Source: Balamuthia mandrillaris
Taxonomy: Eukaryota > Discosea > Longamoebia > Balamuthiidae
DNA length: 64,000 bases
Assembly: GCA_031835245.1 (NCBI GenBank)
Contig: JAVKOQ010000066.1
Coordinates: 62,001 to 126,000, forward strand
Direction: 5' to 3'
In this document: piece after piece, positions 22,175 to 38,142 of the stretch
Layout of the letters: each line of letters opens with the position of its first letter
Position numbering within the stretch: position 1 is the first letter of the stretch
Notes under the pieces: model-generated
Told to the model about the DNA's origin: nothing
Databases searched by the model: none
What the model saw: only the letters and a program-made list of their open reading frames with translations
Translations under genes and position numbers: made by a program

Positions 22175-23655
22175 TCATGCGCTTCGCAATAGCGCCGCCA
22201 ATCCCTGCTCCACCACTTCCACCACTTCCGTCACGCTCATCGCCTCCTCCGCTTCGTTCACCCTCCTCCTCAGCTCCTCCACTTCCTCCTCTCGCCTCCT
22301 CCTCTTCTCCTCGTCCATAAAAGCCGATGAAGAAGCGGATATCAACTTTCGACAACGCACCCGCGAGTACGGTCTTGGATAATCCCCATCCAACAGAAGC
22401 TCACATCCACTCCCATTCTTGAACGTCACCGTTAACAAGCTCTCTTCCTCCGACCACAAAAAGGCGGTGGAAGCATTCCTCTTTTTTGTTGCTGCAGCCA
22501 TCAACGTTTCTATTTCGTTCTTTCGTTTGAGAGCATTGTTCAAACGGCCTTTGAGTTCGGGAAGCACGGCCCGAAGATCTTCTATGAGGCGAACAGAGGA
22601 GATGATGTCAGAAATGTTGATGAGCGGCGGGAACAGCGAGATCGACTCGACATGGGTTGTTTCCTCTTTCAGCTTTACAACCAGTTGAAACGTAGCAGAA
22701 GAGGAGGAAGAAGTAGAGGAAGACGTGATTCCTTGCAAAATGCTTTTGAGATTGATGGAATGCGGAGATGTGGTAGCAGAAGAGGAAGAAGAGGACGCAG
22801 CGAGAAGAGGAGTGAGAAGGAGGTGCATGGTTTGGCCGTCAAAGCTTTCGAGGGTGACGCCGGAGAGGGTTGTGATGGTGGCCGCCACCTCTTCGTACCA
22901 GGTCAGCATGGTTTGGTAATTTTGCAGAGTCTCCTCTTCTTGTGTGTCTTTGCGTTCGGCTTCTAACTCTTCATACACTTTTTTTTCGTTTTACAAACAA
23001 AAAGAACGAGAAATAAGACAAAAGAGAAAAAAAGAACGAAGAAAAGCTAGAGACAGAATAACGAGACAGCAAGAAAGAAGAAGCAAGAAAGAGGAGTACA
23101 CATACGTTCAGCGAGTTCAGAAATGATAGCCGCTTCCTCGCTTTTGACTTGCGCAATGTTGTTTCGCACCCGGTTGAGCTCTCCCTTCACCGCAGCAAGA
23201 GCTTCCTCTGGTGTTTGGGACAATAAATAAATAAAGGAATAAGATTAAAACTAAAACAAAAGCAGCAAAGAACAAAAAAAAAAGGTACCTTCCACGCGAA
23301 GAGCTTCACGGGTATGAAGGAGAGCGTCCTCCTCGTCCTCGTTCTCCACCAACAGGGCTTGCACGTTTTCCAGCTCTAACAACGCCGTTTCTTGCTCCAA
23401 AAATTGGGCTTCCCTCTGACTAAACGTTTGCTAAAAACCACATCAAAAAAAAAAAGAGTTAGATGAAGAAAGAAAGAGAGAGAGAGAGAAGAAAAGAAAA
23501 GTCACATTTGTGAGCCGTAATTGTTCCTCGATGGTGTGACTCTGGGAGACCTGGCTCAAAGCCTCCATGAACCGGAACCTCTCCCCCTCCGCCATGGTCT
23601 CTGCCACCACCGCCCCATCGGCTGCTCGACTCACGCCACACACTGCTGCCGCCAT
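22175..23655 (-). CDS. Coiled-coil protein with C-terminal RWD-like region, possible kinetochore protein
   Basis: Not firmly recognised. Exons 23506-23655, 23289-23430, 23106-23207 and 22175-22977 close in frame to 398 residues. Residues ~30-165 are almost continuous heptads (TFSQREAQFLEQETALLELE, GELNRVRNNIAQVKSEEAAI). A block after the coil, LTWYEEVAATITTLSGVTLE followed by alternating strands and a helix (SDIISSVRLIEDLRAVLPEL), has the coiled-coil plus RWD layout of kinetochore subunits such as Spc24/Spc25, Sos7 or the KNL1 C-terminus. The kinetochore link is inference from architecture only. The C-terminus is a further Glu/Arg-rich coil. A Ser tract near residue 200 interrupts the RWD-like part. 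Confidence 0.65.
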
Positions 23656-23662
23656 CCCACTC

Positions 23663-23700
<38 letters not shown>

Positions 23701-24188
23701 TAACCGTTGCTATTATTATTCGTGTGCAGAGGGGTAACTTTGTACGGGTAAAAAATGGCGGGAAAGCACTTTCCGCAACGAACTGCTCCTCAAGCGGAAC
23801 CTCAACAACAACAAAGGACAACAAAAACTGCACAAGCGGAGGACAAGTTTCAATGACGTCATCCTATCCAACAAAAGGAAATTTTACAAAATGTTTTTTT
23901 ACAAAAGTTTAGTACCCACCCCTCAGGCGATCCTAAATTTAGGACAAAAGTAAAGAAAAGAGAAGAAAGGAAAGAGAAGCGTTACAGGAGCGGTGGCGAA
24001 TTATTGGAACCCGTTCCGCTGCAGGCAATAACCATTAATTAAAAGAACAGACGACGCAACGGTTTCCTCTCCTTCATTCACTCCTCGCACAACAAAAAGA
24101 AAAACTAACACACCATCCTCTTTCTTTCATCGCGATTAACCACCGAAGAAGAAAAAAAAAAGAGAATTATTTCTTGTGGATTTGGTGA
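23656..24188. other. Divergent spacer
   Basis: 533 bp between divergent starts. It has a (CT)n run at 23668-23697 directly upstream of the minus-strand gene and otherwise mixed AT-rich sequence. Nothing further is supported. Confidence 0.4.
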
Positions 24189-30296
<6,108 letters not shown>

Positions 30297-30372
30297 AACA
30301 CTGTTTTTGGGTTTGTTGTTGTTTTTAGTTTTGTAAAGTACACCTTATTGTTGTTATTGTTTTCTTTTGTTG

Positions 30373-32295
30373 TTATTTATTCTTTTTGTTCTTGTTCTCT
30401 TCTTCTTTTTCGTTTCTGCTTTTACGGCGATGACGATGACGATGATGAGAAGACGAATGTCTTCTTCTATTCTGCTTCTTCTTCTTCGATGCGTTATTCT
30501 CTTTTGCTTCCGCTTCTTCTTCACGAGCTGCTTCCTCCTCAAAACGAGCCAAGTTTTGCCAGAGAAAATCTTCCTCCTCCATCAACTTTTGCACGCTGAT
30601 AGGGCTCAACCGACTCAACACATCAACGCTCCGATGACCTTGTTGCTGCTTGTGGTCTGCCTCTGTTTCTTTTTGTATTCTTCCTCTTTCTTTCTCTTCT
30701 TCTGTAATGTTGGGATGACCAGCAGAGAGTGGTTCTTTTCTGTTTTTGTTGCTGTCCTTCTTCTTCGGAACGACTTGGTATACTTTTCCGGTCCATTTCT
30801 TCTCTATTGTTCTCTTCGTTTTGCCCGATACGATCACTGCCAACTTCCTCTCCTCTTCGCTTTCTTCTTTTTCTTCTTCACTCTCTTCTTTCTCTTCCTC
30901 TTCATTTTGATGCTCTCCTTCTTCTTCCTCTTCCTCCTCGCTTTGTTTACAGTAATCTTCCTCTGAATCCGATGAGAATACAGCAACATTCTTTTCTGCT
31001 GTTTCTTCTTCCTCGTATTCATCTTCTTCGTCTTCTTCTCCTTCAGCTTCTTCTGAACTATTCCGCCGAGGAATAGTCCTTATCTTGACAGTCCCCATCA
31101 ACATTCTTTCTTCATCTTCTTCTTCGCCTTCTTCAGGCGAGTCCTCTTCCTCCTCTGAGGAAGATGTTGAAGCCGCAGAAGAAGAGCTTCCCTCTTCTTG
31201 CAGAGACTGCAGGAAGCGAAGGCGCTCCTCCAACACTCTCTGTCGTTCCAGTTCCTTTGCTTTTGCCTCCTCTCGTTTCACTTGTTCTCTCCGCGCTTGT
31301 TCTTCTTCTCTCTCGTTTTCTTCCTGTTCATCATGCTTAGAAGCAACGGTGCACTCTGCAACCGTTTCCTTTTCTGCTTTCTTCGTACCCTCTCTCGTTT
31401 CATCCGCTTTTTCTTCATTCTTTAGCTCTTCTTGTTCTTTGCTTTCGTTTTCGTTTTCTTCTTGTTCTTCCGCTTCTTTTAGTTCCTCTTGGCATGCTTC
31501 TTCATGTTGTGGAGATGGAGAGCGTATTCTATATTTGGCCAACAGCTCCTGTTCGGCCTCCCTCTCCCGCGCCGCTTTGCGCCACACCCCAACTTGTTCG
31601 CCAATCAACGCTCTGTAAAACGATTTGGGCGAAGAAGACACCACAACATCTATCATCGTTGTCGTTTCGTTCTCCTCCTCGTCTTCTTCTTTGGTTTCTC
31701 GTATTCTATATTTGTTGACCGCTTCTTCTTCTTCTTCTGGTTCTCCCCCTTCATCCTCCTCAGAGCGAGAACGATTGTTGCCGACCGAAGAAGAGCGCGG
31801 AGAAGGACCGGAGACAATGCGATACTTTCCCATCGCGTCCTCCTCCTCCTTTGCCTTCTCCTCCGCCTCTTTCTTCTTCGCGATGAGGTCTATGGAAGAC
31901 TTGGCTTTCGTTCTTGGTGGTGGCAATATGCCATAGCGTCGTAGGATCGGATCTTCGATCTCCTCTACTTCGTCGTTTTCGTTTTCTTCTTTCGTTATTC
32001 GATATTTCTCCATAAAGGATGTTGTGGTGGTGGTGGTGGTGGTGGAGGCTTCTCTTTCTCTGTCGGTGCTGTAGGTGTGGATGCCGCCAGCCTGCCATGA
32101 AGAAGGACAGGCTAGCAAATGCTGGCCTAGCGAAGGAGAGGAGACAAAAGCAGAGGCAGGCGAAGGAGATTTGATGCGATATCGGTCGTAGGCGGTTTCC
32201 TCCCCGTCATCGCGTCCGAACGGAGAAGTGAAGCTGGGTCGACGGAGCGGTGGTGGTTGCGTTTGAGGAGAAGACCCACTGGAAGAGGGCTGCAT
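30373..32295 (-). CDS. Acidic low-complexity protein with repeated KYRI motifs
   Basis: Family not recognised. One exon codes 640 residues. Its distinguishing mark is a short motif, [KR]-Y-R-I, at residues 38-41, 97-100, 157-160, 195-198 and 254-257 (DRYRIKSPSP, MEKYRITKEE, MGKYRIVSGPSP, VNKYRIRETKEE, LAKYRIRSPSP), plus RRYGILPPP near 119. Spacing is about 40-60 residues and three copies are followed by Ser-Pro. Between and after them lie Glu/Lys-rich coils, then acidic Ser/Glu tracts. The C-terminal ~120 residues are less repetitive (KKWTGKVYQVVPKKK; VDVLSRLSPISVQKLMEEED; FLWQNLARFEEEA) and end in an Arg/His/Lys tail. The start at 32295 is the first ATG in frame. The role may be scaffolding via repeated short linear motifs; this is inference. 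Confidence 0.75.
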   Translation of the reverse strand: MQPSSSGSSPQTQPPPLRRPSFTSPFGRDDGEETAYDRYRIKSPSPASAFVSSPSLGQHLLACPSSWQAGGIHTYSTDREREASTTTTTTTTSFMEKYRITKEENENDEVEEIEDPILRRYGILPPPRTKAKSSIDLIAKKKEAEEKAKEEEDAMGKYRIVSGPSPRSSSVGNNRSRSEEDEGGEPEEEEEAVNKYRIRETKEEDEEENETTTMIDVVVSSSPKSFYRALIGEQVGVWRKAAREREAEQELLAKYRIRSPSPQHEEACQEELKEAEEQEENENESKEQEELKNEEKADETREGTKKAEKETVAECTVASKHDEQEENEREEEQARREQVKREEAKAKELERQRVLEERLRFLQSLQEEGSSSSAASTSSSEEEEDSPEEGEEEDEERMLMGTVKIRTIPRRNSSEEAEGEEDEEDEYEEEETAEKNVAVFSSDSEEDYCKQSEEEEEEEGEHQNEEEEKEESEEEKEESEEERKLAVIVSGKTKRTIEKKWTGKVYQVVPKKKDSNKNRKEPLSAGHPNITEEEKERGRIQKETEADHKQQQGHRSVDVLSRLSPISVQKLMEEEDFLWQNLARFEEEAAREEEAEAKENNASKKKKQNRRRHSSSHHRHRHRRKSRNEKEEENKNKKNK

Positions 32296-32609
32296 TCGTT
32301 CTATCCTCTCCCCTTCCCGGAATAATTTGTTAACAGATCGCAAGTTGAAGAGTTTGAAAGGGTAGAAGCGGCAAAAAATAATAAAATAAAAATAATAATA
32401 AAATTAAAAAGGATCTTAGTAGGAAAAATAAAAATAGCGTGATCAGAATAACCGGAAAAAAAAAAACACAAAGAACTACTACGGAGGTGGAGGTGGGTAG
32501 GAGGAGGAAGCCGCAACACAACAGTTTCGTTTTTTCTTTCTTTTTATTTTTATTTTTTATTTTTTTCAACTTTAAAAAAAAAACGGATTTTAAACATAAA
32601 AAAGATGTG
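32296..32609. other. AT-rich spacer upstream of KYRI protein
   Basis: A/T-rich with poly-A and poly-T runs (32375-32405, 32530-32580). It holds the likely promoter of the KYRI gene and the 3' flank of the tRNA. Nothing else is supported. Confidence 0.3.
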
Positions 32610-32681
32610 CAGCCCTACCCAGAATCGAACTGAGGGCACCAGAACCAAAACCTGGTATGTTACCAACTACACCATAGGGCT
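32610..32681 (-). tRNA. tRNA-Gln (anticodon TTG)
   Basis: A 72-nt cloverleaf on the minus strand. The acceptor stem AGCCCTA pairs perfectly with TAGGGCT, with G as discriminator. The D-arm region carries the A-box-like TGGTGTAGTTGGTAACA. The anticodon stem ACCAGG / TCTGGT encloses the loop TTTTGGT, whose central triplet TTG reads CAA. The T-arm CTCAG-TTCGATT-CTGGG is the B box. No intron, and CCA is not encoded. A T run follows about 15 bp downstream on the minus strand, as a Pol III stop. Confidence 0.97.
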
Positions 32682-32771
32682 TGAGTTGATGGGTTGCTTT
32701 TAATTTTGGGTAACGAAGCCCATAAATGGTGATTACGAATTTTCGTTTGCTTCTCTCCTCGTGTCGTCCCA

Positions 32772-33836
32772 ATGGTTTTTCTCTTCTGCTTGTCGCTGCT
32801 GCAAATGAAGCCACAGAAGCAGGGTCGTTGCTTGGTGGAAGAGTGTTTGCCGGAGGAGCTCTTGTGCTACACCCTGAGGATGTTGCCCCGCAACACCGTG
32901 GCAGCAGCAGCCAGGGCCTGCCGACGATGGTACGCCTGCAGCCCCCCGCCCCAAAGGCACCTGTTCTCCTTCCGCTGGGCCTGCAGCTCGCTGTCTCTCT
33001 TCCGCTGGGCGCTCTCTCAGCTCCCGGCGTCCGAGCAAGCAGGAAGAGACGCAGCGTGGAAAGCGAGAGTTTGTAAGGAAGCTGCTGCTAACGGCTGCTT
33101 GGAGGTGTTGCAATGGGCGAGGCAAAACGGATGTCCTTGGGACGAAGGGACCTGCATGGTTGCTGCTGCTGGCGGCCATTTGGAGGTGCTGCAGTGGGCC
33201 AGGGCCAATGGATGCCCTTGGGACGCAACTACTGCTTCCGCGGCTGCTATTGAGGGGCACTTGGGAGTGCTGCAGTGGGCCAGAGCTAATGGGTGCCTTT
33301 GGGATGAATCGGCTTGCAACTTTGCTGCCGTGCGAGGTCATTTGGAGGTGCTTCGGTGGCTTCGAGCCAATGGCTGCCCATGGGACGAGGGGACCTGCTC
33401 GTTTGCAGCCAACGGGGGCCATTTGGCAGTGCTGCAATGGGCGAGGGAGAACGGGTGCGATTGGAATGAAGGGACGTGCGCCTCCGCTGCTGCCAGAGGC
33501 CATTTGGGGGTGCTGCAGTGGGCCAGAGCCAATGGCTGCCCTTGGGGGAAGGCCGTATGCTCAGCAGCCGCTGCTGATGGCCATTTGGAGGTGCTGCAAT
33601 GGGCCAGAAGCAATGGATGCCCTTGGAGTGAAGACACTTGTGAGTTGGCTGCGATATTTGGGCAGCTGGACACGTTGAAATGGGCGAGGGAGAATGGATG
33701 CCCATGGAACGAGACCGTGTGCCACGGGGCGGTGGAGCAAGGGCATTGGGACGTGTTTCGATGGGCGCGAGATCATGGTTGCCCTTGCTGGCCCGAGGAC
33801 GAGGAATTCTTTCGCCAGCTAACCAAAAATCAATGA
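32772..33836 (+). CDS. F-box-like protein with GCPW-type ankyrin repeats
   Basis: Likely a substrate adaptor or interaction scaffold. 354 residues in one exon. The N-terminus has an F-box-like helix pair, VEECLPEELLCYTLRMLP then NTVAAAARACRRWYA. From about residue 100, nine tandem units of ~27 residues follow the pattern GHLEVLQWARANGCPWDExT plus an Ala-rich helix. This divergent ankyrin repeat is frequent in Acanthamoeba, related amoebae and their giant viruses. Repeats are not identical at DNA level, so they are not very recent. The start at 32772 gives a hydrophobic leader (MVFLFCLSLLQ); the internal ATG at 32808 (MKPQKQ) is an equally good start. The antisense strand also reads open over the repeats, but only as a repeat shadow. 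Confidence 0.85.
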   Translation: MVFLFCLSLLQMKPQKQGRCLVEECLPEELLCYTLRMLPRNTVAAAARACRRWYACSPPPQRHLFSFRWACSSLSLFRWALSQLPASEQAGRDAAWKARVCKEAAANGCLEVLQWARQNGCPWDEGTCMVAAAGGHLEVLQWARANGCPWDATTASAAAIEGHLGVLQWARANGCLWDESACNFAAVRGHLEVLRWLRANGCPWDEGTCSFAANGGHLAVLQWARENGCDWNEGTCASAAARGHLGVLQWARANGCPWGKAVCSAAAADGHLEVLQWARSNGCPWSEDTCELAAIFGQLDTLKWARENGCPWNETVCHGAVEQGHWDVFRWARDHGCPCWPEDEEFFRQLTKNQ

Positions 33837-34074
33837 CGCCACACTGATGCTCTCTTGTAAAGCTTCGGGACTTTCTTGTTTTTTTTTTCTCCGCTGCAAG
33901 CGCTCTTCTTCCTCCTCGTTTTCTTCTTGCCTTTTCCATCACTTTTTCTCTCCCTCTCTCAATTTATTCCTGGAAACTTTTAAAAAAATCTACAAAAAGT
34001 TCCCGCCATTTTTTCCCCGTCCAACATCGCCTTGTTTTTACAGTGCGAACACCGCGGAGTTCCCCCGAACAAAG

Positions 34075-35167
34075 ATGGAAGGCCTGATAGAGAGGACCAA
34101 AGAGTTTGTGCGGGCAGAGCTGGAGGGCAACGACGCCTCGCACGACTTTTACCACATTGAGCGCGTGTGGAAGCTGGCCAAAACGCTGGCGGAGCGGGAG
34201 GGCGTGGAAGCCGGCAGCACCTCCCTCTTGATCGTGGAGCTGGCTGCTCTGTTGCACGACATCAAAGATTGGAAGTACTCTGGCGAGTACGTTTCCAATC
34301 GCCCTTCCCTTACCTTCCCTTTTTTTTTTTGCTTATGCCTTTCTTTTTTTTTTCTCTTGCCAGTGAGAAAGCTGGAGTGGAGGCTGCTAAATCTTTCTTG
34401 CTTCAAGAAAACGTTGACGCCGTAAGTCTAATCCCTCGCTTTTGCCTTTTTCTTCTTTCTTTTATTTTTACACTGTGAACCATTTATCTTTCTGCTCTTT
34501 ACTTTTCTTTCTTGTCGCTTCTTTCTTTCTTGTCGTTTCTTTCTTGCCGTTTCTTTCTTTCTTTCTTTCTTTTCTCTCGCTTTCTCGTCGTTCTCTCTTT
34601 TTATGTAGGAAGTTGTGGATAAAGTGGCACAGGTGATAGATGGAGTGTCATTCAAAAATGAGCTGGGCAGACCTTTGGAAGCTGCCTCCATTCCCATCGA
34701 GCTTGCCATCGTACAGGACGCTGACCGCTTGGATGCTATCGGTGCCATTGGTATTATCGTTTTCTTCTTTTTTCCTCTGTGTATTCTTTCACCTACTTTC
34801 CTTGCTTTCTGACCCTTTCTTTTGTGTTGTTGAAACCCAAGGGATCTGCCGAACGTTTGCCTATGGTGCCTCTCGCGGCACTCCCTTCTACGATCCTGAC
34901 GTACCCCCTCGCAGCGGCGTTCTCACCAAAGAAGCGTACATGGCAACGGATCACTCTCAAGCCAGCACCAAGAACAATAACAACAATGATGAGAAGAAGA
35001 CTCGTTCCCTTCCCAAAACAACGACCATCAACCACTTTTATGAGAAGCTGCTCAAGTTGAAGGACATGATGAAAACGGAGAGCGGGAAACGTATTGCGGA
35101 GGGACGCCATCAATTCATGGAGCAGTTTTTGTCTCAGTTCTATTTGGAGCATGATGCTAAAGCCTAA
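34075..35167 (+). CDS. HD-domain phosphohydrolase
   Basis: A soluble metal-dependent phosphohydrolase of the HD superfamily, closest in style to the small YedJ/YpgQ-type proteins; the substrate is unknown. Exons 34075-34286, 34364-34421, 34609-34750 and 34842-35167 give 245 residues. Metal ligands are visible in order: H in [12 protein letters not shown] (~24), HD in [12 protein letters not shown] (~62), and D in [14 protein letters not shown] (~130). The stretch [17 protein letters not shown] after the last ligand is typical of the YedJ group. An Asn/Lys-rich insert ([12 protein letters not shown]) precedes the conserved C-terminal helix [20 protein letters not shown]. The 5' flank (33837-34074) is AT-rich with no other gene. 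Confidence 0.88.
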
Positions 35168-35632
35168 ACCAACCAACAAAGAATAAAGAATACAAAGAAA
35201 GAAAGAAAGACGAGGAGGAAAAGGAAACAACAAAACCCAATGGCAGGAATGAAGGTCGTTTGTTTTTTTTTTTTTCCAAGGGTTTCAAAGGAGACCGCAG
35301 ACAACATTGTACTCCCACCACATTCCTCTTTCCTCCTCGCGTCAGCCTCCAAAAGCGGCTGTGCACAAACATCACATTGCACCCAGTTGGGTTTATAAAC
35401 GCTTAAGGAATTGGGTAAGGCACACTCGCTGTAAGATGTCTCACTTGAAAGAAGACGCTTTGTTCGGGAAGACGTGCCTCCTCCATTCGCTGATTATCCA
35501 TGACGACGCGATGTCGGTTGTCGACAAGAAAACGCAATCCAGAATTCCAATCATTCTTTGCATTCCCTCCAAACGGGAAATTCAACAAAAAGATTGTAAC
35601 GAAAAAGAAACAAAGAAGAAGAGGCAGCAGCA
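35168..35632. promoter_or_regulatory. Spacer before arginase, with LRR relic and TGTCGACA
   Basis: Contains the solo LRR C-terminal relic (35281-35380, described separately) and one TGTCGACA palindrome at 35519-35526, 107 bp before the arginase start. Open frames here are short and look unselected. Confidence 0.4.
35281..35380 (-). pseudogene. Solo fragment of an LRR-gene C-terminal CDVC domain
   Basis: On the minus strand the DNA reads QCDVCAQPLLEADARRKEE followed by CGGSTMLS. This aligns with the C-terminal module of the three LRR genes in this window (RCDVCEHLFLEAEA, then EERGVWWELLCCSQSC). At DNA level the words TGTGATGTTTGTG, TTTTGGAGGC and TGTGGTGGGAG are shared in the same order. There is no LRR array and no start nearby, so it is a detached, decayed piece of a host gene family. 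Confidence 0.65.
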
Positions 35633-38142
35633 ATGCACAGGAGGGCGTTCTTTTGCAGGCAGGCACTGGCTACTTGTACAGTCTCTCGTAGCGAGGGTGC
35701 CACATGTACATATCTGCGTTTGAGTGGTGGCGGCGCCCAAAGAAGGTACAGCAGCAATCCACTGCTGGGAGAAGGCACGGAGAACCCTGAAGCATTACCC
35801 ATTTGCATTGTTGGGGTTCCTCTGGTTTGGTTTCTTTTCTTTTTTTTTTTTTGCTCTCTTTTTCTTTCTCTCTTCTAACACATATTTTTTTTCTTCAAAC
35901 GAAAAAAACAAAAAATAAATAAATAAATAAATAGGATGAGAACAGCTCTTTCATGAGAGGTAATGCAGAGGCGCCACCCAAGATAAGGGAGAAGTTTCAC
36001 TGCCCCTCCAGCAACTGCTGGTCAGAGCTGGGCGTTGAAGTCAAGCCACCTCTCATTAGAGATGTTGGGGACTTGACACTTGGATCTGTTGATGGTAATG
36101 AACTTTGTTACTCAGCTTTTCTCTGGTCTTCTCTGTGTCATCTTCATCGTTCTCTTCATTGTTCTCTTCTCTTCATCGTTCTCTTCATCGTTCTCTTCAT
36201 CATTCTCTTCTCTTCTCTTCATCGTTCTCTTCTCTTCATCGTTCTCTTCATCGTTCTCTTCATCGTTCTCTTCTCTTCTCTTCATCGTTCTCTTCTCTTC
36301 TCTTCATCGTTCTCTTCATCGTTCTTCTCTTCTCTTCTCTTCTTCTCTTCTCTTCGTCGTTCTCTTCGTCGTTCTCTTCTCTTCGTCGTTCTCTTCGTCG
36401 TTCTCTTCTCTTCTCTTCTCTTCTCTTCATCGTTCTCTTCTCTTCTCTTCTCTTCATCGTTCTCTTCTCTTCTCTTCTCTTCTCTTCTCTTCTCTTCGTC
36501 GTTCTCTTCGTCGTTCTCTTCTCTTCTCTTCGTCGTTCTCTTCTCTTCTCTTCATCGTTCTCTTCTCTTCTCTTCTTCTTCTCTTCTCGTTCTCTTCTCT
36601 TCTCTTCTCGTTCTCTTCATCGTTCTCTTCTCTTCTCTTCATCGTTCTCTTCTCTTCTCTTCGTCGTTCTCTTCTCTTCGTCGTTCTCTTCTCTTCGTCG
36701 TTCTCTTCTCTTCTCTTCGTCGTTCTCTTCTCGTTCTCTTCGTCGTTCTCTTCGTCGTTCTCTTCGTCGTTCTCTTCTCTTCTCTTCGTCGTTCTCTTCG
36801 TCGTTCTCTTTCTTCTCTTCGTCGTTCTCTTCTCTTCTCTTCGTCGTTCTCTTCGTCGTTCTCTTCTCTTCTCTTCTCTTCTCTTCTCTTCTCTTCTCTT
36901 CTCTCTTCTCTTCTCTTCTCTTCTCTTCTCTTCTCTTCTCTTCTCTTCTCTTCTCTTCTCTTCGTCGTTCTCTTCGTCGTTCTCTTCTCTTCTCTTCTCT
37001 TCTCTTCTCTTCTCTTCTCTTCTCTTCTCTTCTTTCTCTTCTTCTTCTCTTCTCTTCTCTTTTCTTCTCTTCTCTTCTCTTCTTCTCTTCTCTTCTCTTC
37101 TCTTCTCTTCTCTTCTCTTCTCTTCTCTTCTCTTCTCTTCTCTTCTCTTCTCTTCTCTTCTCTTCTCTTCTCTTCTCTTCTCTTCTCTCACTTCTTTCGA
37201 TTACTTATCTTTATTTCAAACATGCAGAAGGAGCAATGAAAACAATTGAACACAGCGTGGCCCATCTATTAGTAAACGGCTCCCTTCCGTGCCCGTCATC
37301 TTCAACTTCTCTACCTTCTGCTAAGAGAAAAAGTGAAGTTGTTGATGAGGATGAAGGTGTTGACACGAAAGAAGCAAACCGTGACCCATCCATGTTTCAT
37401 AAAGTTGTTTCGTTGGGTGGAGATCACAGCATTTCTTTCCCTCTTGTGTCGGCCGTGTCCAAGAAGTACAACGGAAACCTTTCATTGTATGCTCTCTTCT
37501 CTCTCTTACAGTTCTCTCTATCTCTCTCATTCTCCTTCTTATTTTTTTTAACTCATGTTCATATTCGATAACGACGAAACAGAGTGTTAATAGATGCCCA
37601 CGCAGACATGTATGCCGACTTTGAGGGCAACTACTACTCCCACGCCTCTCCTTTCGCTCGCATCCTCGAAAGCGGTCTCGTTCGCAGGATGGTCTCCCTC
37701 GGAATGAGAACTCTGCCTCTTCATCACCGCCAACAAATGGAGCGTTATGGGGTGGAGTGCGTGGAAATGAAAGACTTTTACTCTTGGAAGAACAGGAGAG
37801 ACGAAGATAAGCTGAAGAAGCTGTTGAGCTTTGAGGAACCGATTTATCTGTCTGTTGATATTGATGGCATCGACCCTGCTTTTGCTCCTGGTTTGTTTCT
37901 TGTGTTGTGTGTTCATTTGGGTGGTTATACTTAAGCTTTTTTAAACAAAAGGAGTAAGCCATCAAGAGCCAGGAGGATTCTCTACTCGCGAGGTCATCGA
38001 CTTGATCCACCAGATCCAAGGCAACATCGTGGCCGCTGACATCGTGGAGTACAACCCGAAGCGAGATGTGGCCGGCGGAATGACGGGCATGCTCTGCGCC
38101 AAGCTGCTTCGAGAGATTGCTGGAAAGATGTCTCTGCAATGA
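35633..38142 (+). CDS. ARG: Arginase of the plant/agmatinase-like type, probably mitochondrial
   Basis: A ureohydrolase splitting arginine to ornithine and urea (agmatine is an alternative substrate) with two Mn ions. Exons 35633-35824, 35935-36094, 37228-37486, 37583-37890 and 37952-38142 give 369 residues. The N-terminus MHRRAFFCRQALATCTVSR is Arg-rich with no acidic residue, like a mitochondrial presequence. Metal motifs are all present: SLGGDHSI, LIDAHADMYADFEGN and SVDIDGIDPAFAPG. FEGNYYSHASPFARILESG, SHQEPGGFSTREV and VEYNPKRDVAGGMTGML match plant arginases rather than animal ARG1. An acidic insert (VVDEDEGVDTKE) sits before SLGGDHSI. Intron 2 is 1133 bp of almost pure pyrimidine repeat. 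Confidence 0.92.
36120..37190. repeat. Compound TCTTC / TCATCG / TCGTCG repeat in arginase intron 2
   Basis: About 1.07 kb built from TTCTC units interspersed with CTTCATCGTT and CTTCGTCGTT blocks, turning into pure TTCTC after about 36850. It occupies nearly the whole intron 36095-37227. Open frames across it (SSS, LLF, RRS) are repeat artefacts. Confidence 0.95.

Noticed and set aside
32733-33503. Antisense open frame across the ankyrin gene
   Set aside because: Produced by the repeat structure of the plus-strand gene; its sequence (PLQHLQ, PRPLQH repeated) is the reverse of the ankyrin units.
35437-35723. Plus-strand frame MSHLKEDALFGK upstream of arginase
   Set aside because: Overlaps arginase exon 1 in another frame and lacks any recognisable pattern.
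36120-37190. Regular spaced TCTTCATCG / TCTTCGTCG units resembling a repeat-spacer array, with open frames in several directions
   Set aside because: No unique spacers, unit lengths drift, and it lies inside a well-defined arginase intron. It is a compound microsatellite in a eukaryotic gene, not a CRISPR array or a coding sequence.
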